Below, in pieces: positions 18,826 to 26,688 of a stretch of DNA of 64,000 bases (position 1 is its first letter; every line of letters begins with the position of its first letter). This DNA is from JAPPHA01 sp965242975. Lineage in GTDB: Bacteria > Pseudomonadota > Alphaproteobacteria > Rhodobacterales > Rhodobacteraceae. Position numbers and translations under genes: made by a program. The notes beneath the pieces are model-generated. The model was not told where the DNA came from, did no database searches, and saw only the letters and a program-made list of their open reading frames with translations. Where the stretch lies: assembly GCA_965242975.1 (NCBI GenBank), contig CBDETS010000007.1, positions 2,604,001 through 2,668,000 of the forward strand. The letters run 5' to 3'.

Positions 18826-18847
18826 TCGATATGCTATCATATATCGA
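18826..18847. promoter_or_regulatory. Candidate hipBA operator
   Basis: Perfect 7-bp arms TCGATAT and ATATCGA are separated by exactly 8 bp, within an A+T-rich stretch (about 18735-18860). E. coli HipB binds a TATCC-N8-GGATA palindrome, so the spacing matches the known architecture although the arms differ. It lies ~105 bp upstream of the hipB ATG. Confidence 0.45.
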
Positions 18848-18973
18848 AGGCACGGAACAGTCGTAAGCTGAAAAAAATTCGGATTGCAATTCAGGAACCT
18901 GGATGAACCTGGCATCCTGACAACAAAGAAATAATGATGTTTCGACAATTGAGATCAGTGCTTTGTCTCGCCG

Positions 18974-19302
18974 GTGCCTTACAGATTCCGACCGGACTTG
19001 AACGTGGTTCCGACGGCACGTGAATGTGCGGCGCGCGCGGTTTCATGCGGGTTCGGGTACCCGGGTGTTGATGTCTCCGTTCTGGCCGAGGGACTGGCCG
19101 GCGTAATCCTTCCGGAGATAGTGAACGTCGCCGCAATCCGCAGGAAGCAGAGGTTGTCCCAGGCCGCGTTCGCACAGCGATATGGCGCACCCTTCGCGAC
19201 TGGAAACAGGAACGGCGGGCGCCGGACAGGTCCGTTGTTGTTCTCCTGCCGCTGATCGACCGGGAACCGGACCTGGTCGCGAAAACGCTGGCGTTACCGT
19301 AG
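18974..19302 (+). pseudogene. Frameshifted HTH antitoxin (HigA type)
   Basis: Two frames form one antitoxin-like C-terminal region. The first carries ILPEIVNVAAIRRKQRLSQ, AAFAQRYG; the second carries TLRDWKQERRAPDRSVVVLL, PLIDREPDLVAKTLALP and then TAG at 19300-19302. Together they match the ~100-aa helix-turn-helix antitoxins with the ATLRDWEQGRR-PD-LL-VIDREP pattern. The break is a single frame change at about 19190, inside the recognition-helix region, so DNA binding should be lost. No toxin gene is recognisable beside it. Confidence 0.65.
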
Positions 19303-19533
19303 GCGATTGTGTTCGAGGACCGAACTCCTCGGCCAGACGGGCGGGGGAATTCACGCCGGCCGGAAATCATGGAGCGCGGCTACACGCGCATGCCCGCGAC
19401 GTCGGACGTCAGTGCGACAAAAAAAGGCATAGACGCGACCGAAAGTGGTCTAGGGCCAATGAATGCAGGTCGCAACCGTCGGCGCGTTATTCCTATGAAG
19501 CGACCACCATTCGGGAATTTAGAAGAAACCATC

Positions 19534-19857
19534 CTACCCGTTTGTTGTCAGCCTAAGGCCAACTGCACCCACCAAGATCAGCGCGATAAAGCCATAATGA
19601 TAAACGGCGAGCCGATCTCCAAATACAAACATACCTAGAGCGGTCGCGCCGACAATTCCGACTCCGGCCCATACCGAATACACGATGCCAACGGGTAAAT
19701 CTCGCAGAGCAGGTGCAAGCACCCAGAAACAAAGGGAATAACAGAGGATTGAAAGCGAACCCCACTGCCACTTCGAGAAGCCATCCGACAACTTGAGAAG
19801 AAACGTACCCGTGACTTCAAGGCCAATTGCAACGGTCAAGTACAACCAAGCGTTCAT
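19534..19857 (-). CDS. Small multidrug resistance (SMR) family transporter
   Basis: The 107-aa protein has four TM helices and the SMR pattern, including the essential membrane glutamate in TM1 (VAIGLEVTGTFLLKLSDGF) and the TM3 signature VYSVWAGVGIVGATALGMFV. SMR dimers exchange protons for cationic drugs, guanidinium or polyamines. The length is normal for EmrE/SugE. It is monocistronic and more A+T-rich than its surroundings, which may point to transfer. I cannot distinguish a drug exporter (EmrE-like) from a guanidinium exporter (Gdx-like) from sequence alone. Confidence 0.88.
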   Translation of the reverse strand: MNAWLYLTVAIGLEVTGTFLLKLSDGFSKWQWGSLSILCYSLCFWVLAPALRDLPVGIVYSVWAGVGIVGATALGMFVFGDRLAVYHYGFIALILVGAVGLRLTTNG

Positions 19858-20240
19858 TCAGTATCTCCACGGTCATACCACCCGGTCCCCGTCCCAGGTC
19901 CAACACATGCCATTTCCGAACCGAAGGTGACTCCCGAGTGAAGAAAATCGGAATGTGATGGGAGTTGTTGGCTCCTTACTCCCGACATTCCGCGCCGGGA
20001 ACGGCTAAAGTCCCATGGAGTCGGTGTGTAATCCGGTTATCCGCTTGGAGCAACGCCCTGTTGAGGAGCGGGCGCAGCCAACCGACTGGAGTTGGGCAGT
20101 GCTCGACAAAGGTTCGGGCAACCGCGCTGTACAAAAATCCCTTGCACTCATTTGATTCCGGGAATCAGCGTTGATCAGGGGCTGACCGGCTCTGTTTTCG
20201 GAAGACACGCGCCAGCTTTCACTGTTGTTCCACCTGTACA
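19858..20240. other. Intergenic, SMR gene / yhaV
   Basis: 383 bp with no supported gene. Several frames are open for 60-80 codons on both strands but resemble nothing I recognise. Confidence 0.35.
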
Positions 20241-20804
20241 TCAATCCAATCCGGACGACACTCTGCTAGGATGTGGCTCAGGGCATGCCCCCAAATGACG
20301 CAGAGGCTTCTTACCGACGCGAGTCACACACTCAATCTGACCGAATTTTTCCGTTGCAAGGCTGTTTTCGAAACGCGTCGTTGCCGTCACGGCATCTTTC
20401 ATCAGAGTCTCGAAGCTGTCAGGCGGGTTGCCGCCGCCCAATGTCTTCTCGAAAGTCGTGTAGGCGTCCTTCCTGCTACCGCAAGCCCGCAAACTCCTCT
20501 CGTCGCCCACCCAGACGAGCACAACAATCTTGGCGGCGCCGTCGAACCGGAAGAACAGGCGGTACTGTTGGAAAAATCTTGCCCGGAACCAGCGCTTCCG
20601 ATCGTCATCGAACGTATCTCCTTGTCGAAACTTCGGGGCTCCCGGAACTGTGGGGATCGCTTCCGCCACCAGCTTGAAAATCGAAGCGAGCCGCTTCGCG
20701 CAATTCTTCTTCCAAGTCTTCGGAGCGCGTGCCTTGCGCGCTTCAACCTCCTTGATCAGCCGGACGATCTGATCAAGAAAGACCGGATGTCGTAGATCGA
20801 CCAC
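20241..20804 (-). CDS. yhaV: YhaV-type ribonuclease toxin
   Basis: The 187-aa protein matches YhaV, the RelE-superfamily ribonuclease toxin of the PrlF-YhaV system: HPVFLDQIVRLIKEVEARKA, KNCAKRLASIFKLV, FRQGDTFDDDRKRWFRARF then QYRLFFRF and AKIVVLVWVGDE. It ends its conserved part at TLGGGNPPDSFETLMKDA (~residue 145). The final ~40 residues (from VTATTRFENSL) are not typical, so the original stop may have been lost or the C terminus replaced. It follows prlF by 43 bp on the same strand. The catalytic region looks complete, so activity is possible. Confidence 0.82.
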   Translation of the reverse strand: MVDLRHPVFLDQIVRLIKEVEARKARAPKTWKKNCAKRLASIFKLVAEAIPTVPGAPKFRQGDTFDDDRKRWFRARFFQQYRLFFRFDGAAKIVVLVWVGDERSLRACGSRKDAYTTFEKTLGGGNPPDSFETLMKDAVTATTRFENSLATEKFGQIECVTRVGKKPLRHLGACPEPHPSRVSSGLD

Positions 20805-20847
20805 CCGTTAACGACAAGCGGCGCTTGTACCGGCGCGATTGCCATTG

Positions 20848-21174
20848 TCATTCATCATCGGACGACAGTGGTTTATCGAGGTCTACGGCGACTTCGCCGA
20901 TCAGCGCCTTGAGTCTGTCATACAAGCCGCCGTTGAACACCTGAAGGCGCTCGGGATGCGTCCTGATATCGGCTTCGATAGAATCGACAAAGGCACGGAG
21001 CCCGGGTTCATCTTCCGAGGCGCGAACCGGTTTAATATAGATTCGACCGCCCGGTTCGGCGCGATATCGAATCTGATCGCCCTTACCGAGCTTCAGCTGT
21101 TTGCGTACTCTGCTTGGCACCGTCGTTTGATAGCGACTGGTGATCTTCGAGAGTTCCTCGGAAATTGCCGCCAC
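20848..21174 (-). CDS. prlF: PrlF antitoxin (AbrB/SpoVT fold)
   Basis: The 108-aa protein has an N-terminal AbrB-type swapped-hairpin DNA-binding domain (SKITSRYQTTVPSRVRKQL, LGKGDQIRYRAE). Its acidic C terminus (LDKPLSSDDE) is typical of an antitoxin. It should neutralise YhaV and repress the operon. I choose GTG 21172-21174 because AGGAG lies 6 bp upstream and the start then matches family members (MAAISEELSKIT). The frame is open further up to 21336, but that leader is unlike PrlF. It is the first gene of a prlF-yhaV pair that looks intact. Confidence 0.85.
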   Translation of the reverse strand: MAAISEELSKITSRYQTTVPSRVRKQLKLGKGDQIRYRAEPGGRIYIKPVRASEDEPGLRAFVDSIEADIRTHPERLQVFNGGLYDRLKALIGEVAVDLDKPLSSDDE

Positions 21175-21961
21175 GACAGACTCCTGAACGCGTGGATCAC
21201 TTGGAATCGTCGGCAGGTAATGCATTTGCATTGTCATGCCAACACGTACAGATGTTAAGCCCAACGGCGAATCTGTTCCGTAAAGTAACATTTTTTCTGG
21301 CAGGGATTCTCTTGCCGAGCCGAAACAACCGCCCACGACCCGTATCTGGCAATTGGTTCAGGTTCTTTTGGCGCGGCTGCCTTCGCGCTGCCTGAGATAC
21401 CCGTTGGAGTCTTGGCACCGGAAATCGATGCGGGTTTGGGTGGTGACGTGCCCGCGGCATCGAATTTGGCCGCGCGACCCTCGTCGAGCGGACATTCGTC
21501 GAGGTACGTGGGCAACTGAAGTTCACTCCCAATCCCTCGGGTGAGGCGCCTCGCCAGAGCTGGTGTTCGGTGTGACGGCTTGAACGTCGGATCAGTGGGT
21601 CGATCTGCGTGATGGACTTCAAGTGCCAGCAGATGAAAACGCGCGGGCAGGAAGATGACGATCACAAAAATATGGTGGACTTCCCTATCCGCAAGTGAAC
21701 GCAAATACATACGACTCAAGGCCAATCGGCAGAAATCAGACTTGATTACCAGGCGAGTAACGTGTTCATCATGGCCCCGTTTCCACAAACGCGTTCTTGT
21801 TGCGCGGTCGACGACTCAGGCGAACACATGATGACGGACCCTGTTGCCAGCTTGATCTTGCGTGCCGACATCTCGGTGAAGTCCTCGCCAAGCAGGTCTT
21901 TGATCTTGCCGCCGGCATCGCGATGCGGAGACGCAGCCGTCACCCAAGTCGTTGACCAGTG
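21175..21961. other. Long intergenic region before the modular membrane-protein genes
   Basis: 787 bp with no gene I can support. A minus-strand frame at 21746-21943 (GGKIKDLLGEDFTEMSARKI) has protein-like composition but no recognised family and may be a fragment. If the gene at 21962 once had the N-terminal domain of its larger relatives, its lost coding DNA would lie here, but I cannot see it. Confidence 0.35.
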
Positions 21962-22663
21962 ATGCGTTGGTTCGGATATCCACCCCGGACACGCTTATTC
22001 CACTGGTTCCTGGCGTCTTTGCTGTTGGGCTTGGTTGGGATCACTGCATTCCTGATCCTCGGCGCATGCGGTGTCCTTTCGCCATTTCTGACCTGGGGGA
22101 TTCCAGGCTGCCCGATCGCCGTTGCGAGCGTACCGGATGCCCGTCTTGAGGCAGCGCTTGGCCGACAGGCTGTGCTGGAGTCTCAAGTCACGGACCTCGA
22201 AATGCGGCTCGCTCGACTTGAATGCCTTCCACCGGAATCGCCACCGCCGCCGCCCGAACCGGAGCCAACCGGTGGATTGGATGCCGAACAATGGGAAGAT
22301 CAGGACATACAGATACTCGAAGGTTGTTGGGCACTCGATTCCCACTATCAAGCTCAAGATGTAATAACCGGCGCCGTTTCAACAGTTGCCAGTTGGAACA
22401 TGTGCTTCGATGCCAACGGAGTCGGCAACCAGACCCTCAGGTTTGATGATGGGACAACATGTCGAGAGGGAACCACGGCACGATTCAATTCCTCCGGTCA
22501 ACTGGAAGTTCGTGACGACGCTAACGTCGACTGTTCGGATCAGTCGTACATTTACCGGAGAGTCATGACCTGTGACCTTCTGCCTGACGGAACGGCGTCT
22601 TGTCAAAGTACCCAACCCGAACGTGGAGGCGGCTCAAGCCATGTTAGGATCCGGGCACGTTAG
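21962..22663 (+). CDS. Single-pass membrane protein with coiled coil and Cys-rich C-terminal domain (copy 1)
   Basis: The ~233-aa protein has a short cytosolic start (MRWFGYPPRTRLF), one TM (residues ~15-38) and a CGV-x-P-x10-CP juxtamembrane motif. A coiled coil follows (ESQVTDLEMRLARLEC), then a Pro/Glu linker and a C-terminal domain from ~105 onward containing EGCWALDSHY, WNMCFDANG, TARFNSSGQL and YIYRRVMTC. The TM to coiled-coil part matches that of the gene at 26689, and the C-terminal domain matches its paralogue at 23329. It lacks the N-terminal domain of the larger relatives. GTG 21959 is an alternative start; no clear ribosome binding site is seen. The domain is not one I can name; extracytoplasmic location is inferred. 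Confidence 0.7.
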   Translation: MRWFGYPPRTRLFHWFLASLLLGLVGITAFLILGACGVLSPFLTWGIPGCPIAVASVPDARLEAALGRQAVLESQVTDLEMRLARLECLPPESPPPPPEPEPTGGLDAEQWEDQDIQILEGCWALDSHYQAQDVITGAVSTVASWNMCFDANGVGNQTLRFDDGTTCREGTTARFNSSGQLEVRDDANVDCSDQSYIYRRVMTCDLLPDGTASCQSTQPERGGGSSHVRIRAR

Positions 22664-22863
22664 TGACTGCGTTCGGACGGTTCCTACGACGACCTGACAG
22701 CCATGCGCGCCAACTTCAGGAACGGGAAGAGAGCGCTGAGAACGAGATCGAGGCCATGTTTCTCAGGCAGAGCCAGATGGTCGCCCTGCCCGTCAGGATG
22801 ATCATGGCAGGCCTCTCGCGATACATCCAGCGCGAGAAGTCAGGGCGAAGCTACAACCGGTAA
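22663..22863 (+). CDS. Small hypothetical protein, coupled to the preceding gene
   Basis: A 66-codon frame starts with a GTG that overlaps the previous stop (TAGTG), an arrangement suggesting translational coupling. The product is charged and probably helical (ARQLQEREESAENEIEAMFL, then a hydrophobic VALPVRMIMAGL). I do not recognise it and no homologue is visible in the window. It could be chance. Confidence 0.35.
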   Translation: MTAFGRFLRRPDSHARQLQEREESAENEIEAMFLRQSQMVALPVRMIMAGLSRYIQREKSGRSYNR

Positions 22864-23010
22864 TCACGGCTACCACGGAGCAATTGGCAGAACCGAAGAA
22901 CAGCCTGACAGAACCAGATCACAATCAAGCCGCCGGCTTCCGGAAAACACCCGAAGCACGGGGGCTTCCTTGATCCGAACGACAAAAGTTCTTATCCGAA
23001 TGCCATTAGC

Positions 23011-23094
23011 GTGCGGACGGGTCGTCGGGGTCAACACCTTTGGACGAACGTCGGATGAGCATTTCCTGAAATTTTCGATCGTGTCCGGCCACCT
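23011..23094 (+). pseudogene. Fragment of a second copy of the membrane-anchored protease gene
   Basis: These ~84 bp match 26460-26543 of the intact protease with about ten mismatches, and translate as CGRVVGVNTFGRTSDEHFLK versus CGRVVGVNTFGRTSDDRFLN. The piece comes from just after the catalytic serine. Nothing before or after it continues the alignment, so it is a relic of a duplicated protease gene, now sandwiched between the two short membrane-protein paralogues. Confidence 0.8.
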
Positions 23095-23328
23095 ATGCGC
23101 ACATTCCCGGCTTCCCACAACGCGGCGTTGCTGGGTATCTGGAAAGCGGTGTCCGTCGAGGCGAATCGACAGATGTCGGGTTGGTTGACGGGGCAGGATG
23201 CTTGCAGTACGGCCGGTTGTAAGCGGCGATGATCGAATCTCAAGAAACTTGCTCGAAGCGGCCCGTTGTCGCGGTCATTCTGGCTGACGGTTACCCGTTC
23301 AGGGGCCGGTTGGCGTAACCCGGTCCTG

Positions 23329-24003
23329 ATGCGCAGTTTTTTTCGATACCCCCCAACCACGGGTCCTGTGGCAGTTGTGCTGACAGTGGCTCTACTCCTT
23401 GTGTTCATGGTTGCAGCCTGGCTAACTCTCGCAGCATGCGGTGTGGTTATTCCGACACGACCCTGGCTGCTCACGTCCTGTCCTGTCCGCGTTGCCGATC
23501 AAGATCAGGTTCTGGAGCAAGCAGTCGGGCGAAATGCGATACTCGAAGCGCGGGTAGCTTCACTTGAGTTTCGGCTTGCCCGGTTGAAATGCCCCGCGCC
23601 GGCGCCCGAAATCAACGGATTCGATCCGCGCAGGTGGGCGGCGCAGGATATTCGTATGCTTGATGGCTGTTGGATCCTCGAACCAACACGGAATATCCGA
23701 AATATCCAAGGACATGCTATAAGCTTCGATGATTGGACCATGTGTTTTGACGAAAACGGAAACGGCGATTTGTGGTTCGATCTAGGACAAAAGCAATGCA
23801 CAAGCGGAGCGGCTGCGATGTTCGATTCCGACGGCCAACTTGTCATAAACACTACCGGGAATATACACTGTGATGGGGAATTTTGGTTTTATCGCCGTGT
23901 TATGACCTGTGTCGAGGACGGTAGTGGATCAGCAGATTGCGAAATTGTGGCACCGAATTATCCTGAGCATTCGCAGGGCCGTTTCACAATGAGCAAGAGA
24001 TAA
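23329..24003 (+). CDS. Single-pass membrane protein with coiled coil and Cys-rich C-terminal domain (copy 2)
   Basis: The ~224-aa protein is a paralogue of the one at 21962: MRSFFRYPPTTG start, one TM (LTVALLLVFMVAAWLTLAA), CGVVIP...SCP motif, coiled coil (EARVASLEFRLARLKC) and the same C-terminal domain (DGCWILEP, WTMCFDENGNG, AAMFDSDGQL, FWFYRRVMTC). Conserved cysteines suggest disulfides in the periplasm. ATG 23329 is chosen because it gives the same start as copy 1; the frame is open to 23266. The region before it holds protease debris. The two copies are clearly diverged in their C-terminal domains, so this is not a recent duplication. Confidence 0.7.
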   Translation: MRSFFRYPPTTGPVAVVLTVALLLVFMVAAWLTLAACGVVIPTRPWLLTSCPVRVADQDQVLEQAVGRNAILEARVASLEFRLARLKCPAPAPEINGFDPRRWAAQDIRMLDGCWILEPTRNIRNIQGHAISFDDWTMCFDENGNGDLWFDLGQKQCTSGAAAMFDSDGQLVINTTGNIHCDGEFWFYRRVMTCVEDGSGSADCEIVAPNYPEHSQGRFTMSKR

Positions 24004-24816
24004 GTTCGACTTTGAAAATGTGAACGAAGCGGTTCGGGGGGGAAGTACGTGCATTTGCTTGTCTCTCTCTTCCCGGCTTTGCGGGTTGCGATTGGACCTT
24101 TCACATGAATCGGCGGTGCAAGGCAGGATGTTTTGTTTCCTCCCTTTAAGAGTGACGTTCCTACCATGTTGGTGGCCGGCGCCTAGATGTTTCAGATGCA
24201 TACTGCCGCGGGAATGGAGATAACCATGACCATGGGGACAAGTCTGACGATTTTTGCGCCCCTGAAGCATGCCGGACACCAAATGACGATGACCAATCTG
24301 GCCGAGACCACGCGCAAGGTATACCGGCCCAGGATTCGCCGCTTCTTCGACCGCATCGCCAAGACAGTGTGCCAGATTGGTGCCAGGCGCGGGCGCGGAT
24401 GGAAACACCGCACGATTAAATTTCGCCAATCGCCTGGAGATTGGGAATGATTTCGATGTCATCTGTTCGGACTGGTTGTATACACCTACAGACACTCATG
24501 GCCCGCGACTTTGATCCGATCAAAATGCGTCTTGTTTAGCACCAACAGATGTGACAGTTCCTCTTATCCTGTACGGACCCGGATACGTAAACAACTTCTT
24601 AGAGATGACGCAGGTTATCCAGGCGGACCGATACACGAGAGCGTGGTCTCGTGATTGCAAAGAGATGCGCTGTTCTGGCAATGAGTTGTGTGAACTGCCC
24701 TTCGATAGGTTCCGTTTCCCGCCCATAAAGCCAACGGCGAACGTTCTAATGGTTCTGAAACCGAATACGCGTGGTCGACCGCTATCCGTCCCTGGAGACA
24801 ATAGGAGTTTGGCGAG
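24004..24816. other. Intergenic region upstream of the protease gene
   Basis: 813 bp with no convincing gene. Short frames (for example 24187-24450) have atypical composition and no family. The stretch is more A+T-rich than the genes on either side. It should carry the promoter for the protease operon; I see no strong boxes. Confidence 0.35.
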
Positions 24817-26670
24817 ATGGCAGAGAATTTTCTGACCAAGACGACGCTGGATCGGGAAGGTATCGTTGAAGTCTCCGGGCGCAGCGCGCTTGAAAGTTAC
24901 CGGGCACTGAGAGAATTGATCGCGACACGTGTCTCGGATGAGGTCGCGTCCGTGTTGGCGGAACCGGTTCTCAGCCGTGGCAACGATGAAACGCCTCCCA
25001 CCGTTTCCTGGTACGTCCCCTGGCAGGGTGAAGGAAAGAGACTTTCAGCTCTTGGCGAGGAGCAACGAAGCCAGGCCGAGTCCCTTCTGACGGAAAGACT
25101 CCTGGCGCTGGGTTCCCTGGTCAATGATCCGGATTACGGAACGCTGGTCGGTGCCGCGCTCCATATCGGGTCAAACGACGACGTCTGGGTCGTCGACGGC
25201 AATCCGGTTCTGGTCAACTGGGGAACGGTCCCGCCGGGCATCGCCCAGTCAAGACCGCGCAGGGACCAACACTTCGCAAGTACGCTCGGGCGATTCCTCC
25301 CCATGCTCGCGGCACCTCCACTGACTTCGTCGGAGATGCAGGAACGCGCAAGCCTTGCGCCCGCGTCGCCTGTTTCGGCCGCCGACGGGGCCGACGATGC
25401 AAGTCCGGACGCTTCTGCGTCCAAGCCGATGACCGGAGACCAGGTATCGGGAAGCCCCGTTCCAGTCCAGTCCACGGGCGGGGGGCCAGGAGACCCCGTT
25501 GTTCCGGTCGCGACAGTACACGAACGGCGAAGCGGCTGGATTCACTGGATTCCGCTCGTTCTCCTCCTTCTGCTTGCCGGTGCCACGCTCGCTTGGCTGC
25601 TCGTTCCCGGCACCCTGATTTATCCGCCGCCACCGGCCCAAACGCTGATCGACGAGAACCGTGCCGCGGAGGTAACCAAGGAGGTCAACCGAACTCTCGA
25701 AGAACGGGCGGCGGCACTTGAGGCGGCAATTGCCGGAGCGACCTGTACGGACGAAGGTCAACTCGTCCTGGAAGACGGACATCTCCCGGATGGATCCATG
25801 CCGCCCGTCATCGCGGATGGCGAAATTCAGGACCCGGACACACCGGTTGCCGTACAGGGAGAATCCCTCCTGCCGATCGGCCCGGAACGTGTCGCAGTGG
25901 AGCAAAGCATTTCGGGCGACGACGGAACCGTTACCGGAGGGCAAACGGATCTCCTCAACCTCTTGGAACAGCAAACCGTGCTGATCCTGGCGAACGTGAC
26001 TGGTGACCTTGTAAACGGAAGCGGATTCTTTGTAGGGCCAGACTTGGTCGTGACGAACCATCACGTCGTCGAAAATGCCTCGGAAATCGTCGTCACGAAT
26101 CAGGAGCTCGCGCGCCTGCACCCCGCGGAAGTTCTTGCCGCGGCAGGACCGTTCGAATTGACGGGAGCCGACTTTGCACTTCTCCGCATACACGGCATCA
26201 ACAGGCCATTTTTCAAGGTCCGAAACGCCGATTCGACCTTGAAGCTTCAAAGGGTCATCGCATCGGGATTCCCGGGCGCGATTATCGAGACCGACCCTGC
26301 ATACCAGGCTCTGATCTCGGGTGACCTTACGGCAATTCCCGAAATGAGCGTCACTGAGGGCATCGTGAACACGGAGCAGAATTTCGCGGGACTGGCGAAC
26401 GTGCTCATTCATACGGCCAGGATTTCTCCGGGCAACTCCGGGGGGCCTCTCGTGGATACGTGCGGGCGGGTTGTCGGGGTCAACACTTTTGGACGAACGT
26501 CGGACGATCGTTTCCTGAATTTTTCGATCGCGTCCGGCGACCTGCTTCGGTTTCTCGGGGTGAACGGATACGCGGTTTCGGAAGACGGGGGTGATTGCAC
26601 GGCAATGGCGGTCCCGCACGACCCGACCGTCGTCACCCAGGCACCTGATGAAGCCGAACAGGAAGAATAG
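24817..26670 (+). CDS. Membrane-anchored trypsin-like serine protease with novel N-terminal domain
   Basis: The 617-aa protein has four parts. An N-terminal domain of ~165 residues, probably cytosolic, contains VLAEPVLS and ends NPVLVNWGTVPP; it is shared with the next gene. A Pro/Ser/Asp-rich linker follows, then one TM at about 240-265 (WIHWIPLVLLLLLAGATLAW). A coiled coil (ENRAAEVTKEVNRTLEERAA) precedes a chymotrypsin-fold protease at ~385-590. The catalytic triad is visible: His416 (VTNHHVV), Asp452 (ADFALL) and Ser541 (GNSGGPL). The protease therefore should act in the periplasm. ATG 24817 has AGGAG 9 bp upstream. It is followed after 18 bp by its modular relative and faces the SrfB/SrfC operon. 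Substrate unknown. Confidence 0.88.
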   Translation: MAENFLTKTTLDREGIVEVSGRSALESYRALRELIATRVSDEVASVLAEPVLSRGNDETPPTVSWYVPWQGEGKRLSALGEEQRSQAESLLTERLLALGSLVNDPDYGTLVGAALHIGSNDDVWVVDGNPVLVNWGTVPPGIAQSRPRRDQHFASTLGRFLPMLAAPPLTSSEMQERASLAPASPVSAADGADDASPDASASKPMTGDQVSGSPVPVQSTGGGPGDPVVPVATVHERRSGWIHWIPLVLLLLLAGATLAWLLVPGTLIYPPPPAQTLIDENRAAEVTKEVNRTLEERAAALEAAIAGATCTDEGQLVLEDGHLPDGSMPPVIADGEIQDPDTPVAVQGESLLPIGPERVAVEQSISGDDGTVTGGQTDLLNLLEQQTVLILANVTGDLVNGSGFFVGPDLVVTNHHVVENASEIVVTNQELARLHPAEVLAAAGPFELTGADFALLRIHGINRPFFKVRNADSTLKLQRVIASGFPGAIIETDPAYQALISGDLTAIPEMSVTEGIVNTEQNFAGLANVLIHTARISPGNSGGPLVDTCGRVVGVNTFGRTSDDRFLNFSIASGDLLRFLGVNGYAVSEDGGDCTAMAVPHDPTVVTQAPDEAEQEE

Positions 26671-26688
26671 CTGTCCCGGGATCCTCTG

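Noticed and set aside
21175..21336. Longer PrlF start
   Set aside because: The extra residues are unlike PrlF and the GTG at 21174 has a well-spaced AGGAG.
24187..24450. Possible small gene upstream of the protease
   Set aside because: Composition is erratic, there is no ribosome binding site and no recognisable family.
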